Below, one piece after another: positions 15,864 through 17,756 of a DNA stretch of 17,756 nt; the stretch's first letter is position 1, and the number at the start of each line of letters is the position of its first letter. The notes under the pieces are model-generated. The model saw only the letters and a list, made by a program, of their open reading frames with translations, had not been told where the DNA came from and did no database searches. Position numbers and translations under genes: made by a program. The DNA lies in the NCBI GenBank assembly GCA_049281195.1, contig JBAPRR010000214.1:1-17756 (forward strand), written 5' to 3'. The stretch comes from JBAPRR01 sp049281195 (GTDB lineage Bacteria; Actinomycetota; Acidimicrobiia; Acidimicrobiales; CAVXTF01).

Positions 15864-17552
15864 TCAAGCGTCGAGTGCCTGACGGATTCCTCTCAACAGA
15901 TCGTCGGGGACAAAAGGTTTCTGGATCAGGTTGACTCCTTCGTCGGGAATCTTTTCGTCGTCGATCAACTCGTGGCTGTAGCCGCTCATGTAAAGCACTT
16001 TCACCTCCCGTCTCAGTCGGCTCAGCTCTGTTGCCAGATCCTTGCCCGAGCGACCCGGCATGACCAGGTCCGTCAAGAGCAGGCTGATTCTCCCGGCATG
16101 CGCGCCCGCAATCCGAAGGGCCTCCTCGGAATTTGAGGCTGCGAGGACCGGGTAGCCGTGGCAGGTAAGGATCCGCTCGACGGATTCGCGCACCGTCGCC
16201 TCATCCTCGACCAGCAGGATGGTTTCGCCAAGCGACGCTGCCGGCTCGAGCTGCACCTCGAGAGGGGCAGCAGCACTGTCATCTATTACGGGCAGCTCTA
16301 CTCGGATGGTCGCTCCGCATCCGGGCTCGGAGTGAATCTCAACCTCTCCACCCGCTTGAGCCACGATGCCGTACACAGTCGCTAAGCCGAGTCCGGATCC
16401 GCTGCCTATTTCCTTGGTGGTGAAGAACGGTTCGAAGGCACGGGCTTTGACCGCGGGCGGCATGCCGCAGCCGTTGTCGGAGACCGTGAGGCACACGCAG
16501 CGCACAGAACTGCTGTCATGCCGGCTGGACCAGAAACTGTCGGCTTCACAACGTGAGGTCCCGATGCACAGGTGACCCCCGCCAGGCATGGCATCTCGAG
16601 CATTGACGACCAGGTTCATCAGGACCTGTTCGACTTGACCTCGATCCACCCTCGTGAGCGGCAGATCAGCGGCAAGATCCGTAGTCAGCGCGATGGCCTC
16701 TCCTACGGTCCGGATCAGCAGCCTCTCCATGTCAACGACAATGGAGTTGAGGTCGAGGACCTCGGGTTTGGCCACCTCGTGGCGACTGAAGATCAGCAGT
16801 TGACGCGTCAGTTGGGCAGCTCGCGCTGCCACGGAGGTGATTTCAGCCACATCCTGGGCGACGGTGATGGCCTCTTTGTCCTCTTTCAACCCAAGTCGGG
16901 TACTCATCTGGTCGAGGCCGCCTGCCACTAAGGCGGCGTAGTTCATGATCGCGGCGAGCAAGTTGTTGAAGTCATGCGCGATGCCACTGGCAAGCTGGCC
17001 GACGCTCTCCAACCTCTGGGATTGGTGGAGGCGCTCCTGCAACGTAGACAGTTCGGCCTCGGCCCGTTTGCGATCGCTGATGTCCCGTGTGACGGTGGAG
17101 GCTCCGACGATGTAGCCGCTGCGATCGCGGATCGGCGAGATCGTTACCGAGACGTCGAATATCGTGCCATTTCGGTGGACACGCTCGGTCTCGTAGTGCT
17201 CGATACGTTCGCCTTCGGCCACGCGCTCAAGCAGTCCGGGCAACTCGTCCTTCCGATCCGGCGGGAGCAGCATTGAGACGTTGCACCCCAGAATCTCGGC
17301 AAGCGTGTAACCGTATAGGTGCTCTGCACCCCTATTCCAGCTCGTTATAACGCCCTCGAGCGTCTTGCCGATCATGGCGTCATCTGACGATTCCACGATT
17401 GCGGCCAATCGCCACGCAGCCTCCAGCTCCGGGGCTACCTCAGCAAGAGCGCGAGAGTCCTCGTTCAACACGACCATCCAGGCGCCCCATATGAGACCGA
17501 GTTCATCTCGGTACGTTCGAGCGCTTTGCGGCGTCGGAGTTTCGACGAACAT
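15864..17552 (-). CDS. Hybrid PAS sensor histidine kinase with C-terminal receiver
   Basis: A 562-residue soluble kinase (ATG at 17552; TTG 17609 would add 19 residues). No membrane segment, so the sensor is cytosolic. The PAS domain (about 50-165) has IVESSDDAMIGKTLEGVI, WNRGAEHLYGYTLAEILG and the PAC-type IVGASTVTRDISDRKRAE. A coiled linker leads to HisKA with ASGIAHDFNNLLAAI (His193), a HATPase domain with NLVVNARDAM, DNGCGM and GSGLGLATVYGIV, and a receiver (about 440-562) with D495 in LTDLVMPG and Lys in QKPF. It should autophosphorylate on His and relay to its own receiver or to the downstream regulator. GGAGGG sits 12 bases before the ATG. The overlap or near-overlap with the regulator gene implies co-transcription. 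The PAS ligand is unknown. Confidence 0.9.
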   Translation of the reverse strand: MFVETPTPQSARTYRDELGLIWGAWMVVLNEDSRALAEVAPELEAAWRLAAIVESSDDAMIGKTLEGVITSWNRGAEHLYGYTLAEILGCNVSMLLPPDRKDELPGLLERVAEGERIEHYETERVHRNGTIFDVSVTISPIRDRSGYIVGASTVTRDISDRKRAEAELSTLQERLHQSQRLESVGQLASGIAHDFNNLLAAIMNYAALVAGGLDQMSTRLGLKEDKEAITVAQDVAEITSVAARAAQLTRQLLIFSRHEVAKPEVLDLNSIVVDMERLLIRTVGEAIALTTDLAADLPLTRVDRGQVEQVLMNLVVNARDAMPGGGHLCIGTSRCEADSFWSSRHDSSSVRCVCLTVSDNGCGMPPAVKARAFEPFFTTKEIGSGSGLGLATVYGIVAQAGGEVEIHSEPGCGATIRVELPVIDDSAAAPLEVQLEPAASLGETILLVEDEATVRESVERILTCHGYPVLAASNSEEALRIAGAHAGRISLLLTDLVMPGRSGKDLATELSRLRREVKVLYMSGYSHELIDDEKIPDEGVNLIQKPFVPDDLLRGIRQALDA

Positions 17553-17756
17553 CCAAGAGGTTGTCCCTCCGGACAGCGCTCCAGAATCAAAAGACACTAA
17601 AAAAGACAAGAGATAACTTTGGGCGCTCCCGAAAGAATATCACTGCCACCTGGGCAGCCGGCATGCGATGCGTTTCTACCGAAATGTCTATGGATGATCG
17701 GCACCTTGTTTGTTTTCAATAATTTCCCTCAAGTATTGTCATGCTCATGCCTATAC
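17553..17756 (-). other. A/T-rich region upstream of the kinase operon
   Basis: About 200 bases that are richer in A/T than the rest of the window, with runs such as TTGAAAAC and AAATTATTG on the minus strand. The promoter of the kinase/regulator operon is expected here. I see no open frame longer than the possible kinase start and no -10/-35 pair convincing enough to place. Confidence 0.3.

Noticed and set aside
1..17756. CRISPR arrays, tRNA/rRNA genes, insertion sequences or attachment sites
   Set aside because: I looked for regular direct repeats, transposase-like frames, terminal inverted repeats and tRNA-like cloverleaves and saw none that I could support.

Overview
The window is high-GC and dense with secreted, surface-associated and signalling genes. 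GTG/TTG starts, short stop/start overlaps, a WxL/DUF916 surface pair and proline/alanine-rich exported proteins suggest a high-GC Gram-positive, that is, an actinobacterium. Two large secreted proteases with sedolisin-type (acid-active) active sites would fit an acid-tolerant or acidophilic lineage such as Acidimicrobiia. The lineage is inferred; there is no rRNA or marker gene here to confirm it.

Layout. (1) 1-2452, minus: a secreted S53 sedolisin with a pro-kumamolisin propeptide and C-terminal TIG-like domains, running off the left edge. (2) 2531-4045, plus: a divergent uncharacterised cytosolic protein resembling the DUF6930/DUF7309 type. (3) 4162-5289, minus: a beta-propeller-like lipoprotein broken by two frameshifts, with a possible small leader ORF upstream (5286-5489), then a DUF1905 protein (5513-5797). 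(4) 5930-7960, plus: a polytopic GT-C-like membrane protein, perhaps translated from a leaderless mRNA. (5) 8204-11557, plus: a 1117-residue secreted subtilase-fold protein whose active-site positions carry sedolisin residues, followed by a strong terminator hairpin. (6) 11640-12398: gene debris, namely a cytochrome P450 with a large internal deletion (plus) and a response-regulator fragment (minus). (7) 12399-13975, minus: a coupled pair, a DUF916 membrane-anchored protein and a WxL-domain secreted protein. (8) 14128-17552, minus: a hybrid PAS histidine kinase overlapping or abutting a REC-HD(GYP)-REC-LuxR regulator.

How the genes may work together. The kinase and regulator form a two-gene phosphorelay; the regulator joins a c-di-GMP-hydrolase-like HD domain to a DNA-binding output and lies just upstream of the WxL/DUF916 cell-surface operon on the same strand. 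A control link between them is plausible but inferred. The two proteases are independent transcription units that share an active-site type but differ in propeptide and core architecture.

The most unusual item is the protease at 8204-11557. It has an I9-like propeptide and subtilisin-like strand and helix motifs. However, the Asp32 position is Ala, the His64 position is Glu with Asp four residues later, and the oxyanion Asn155 position is Asp. This is the S53 Glu/Asp/Asp/Ser set on what looks like an S8 scaffold.
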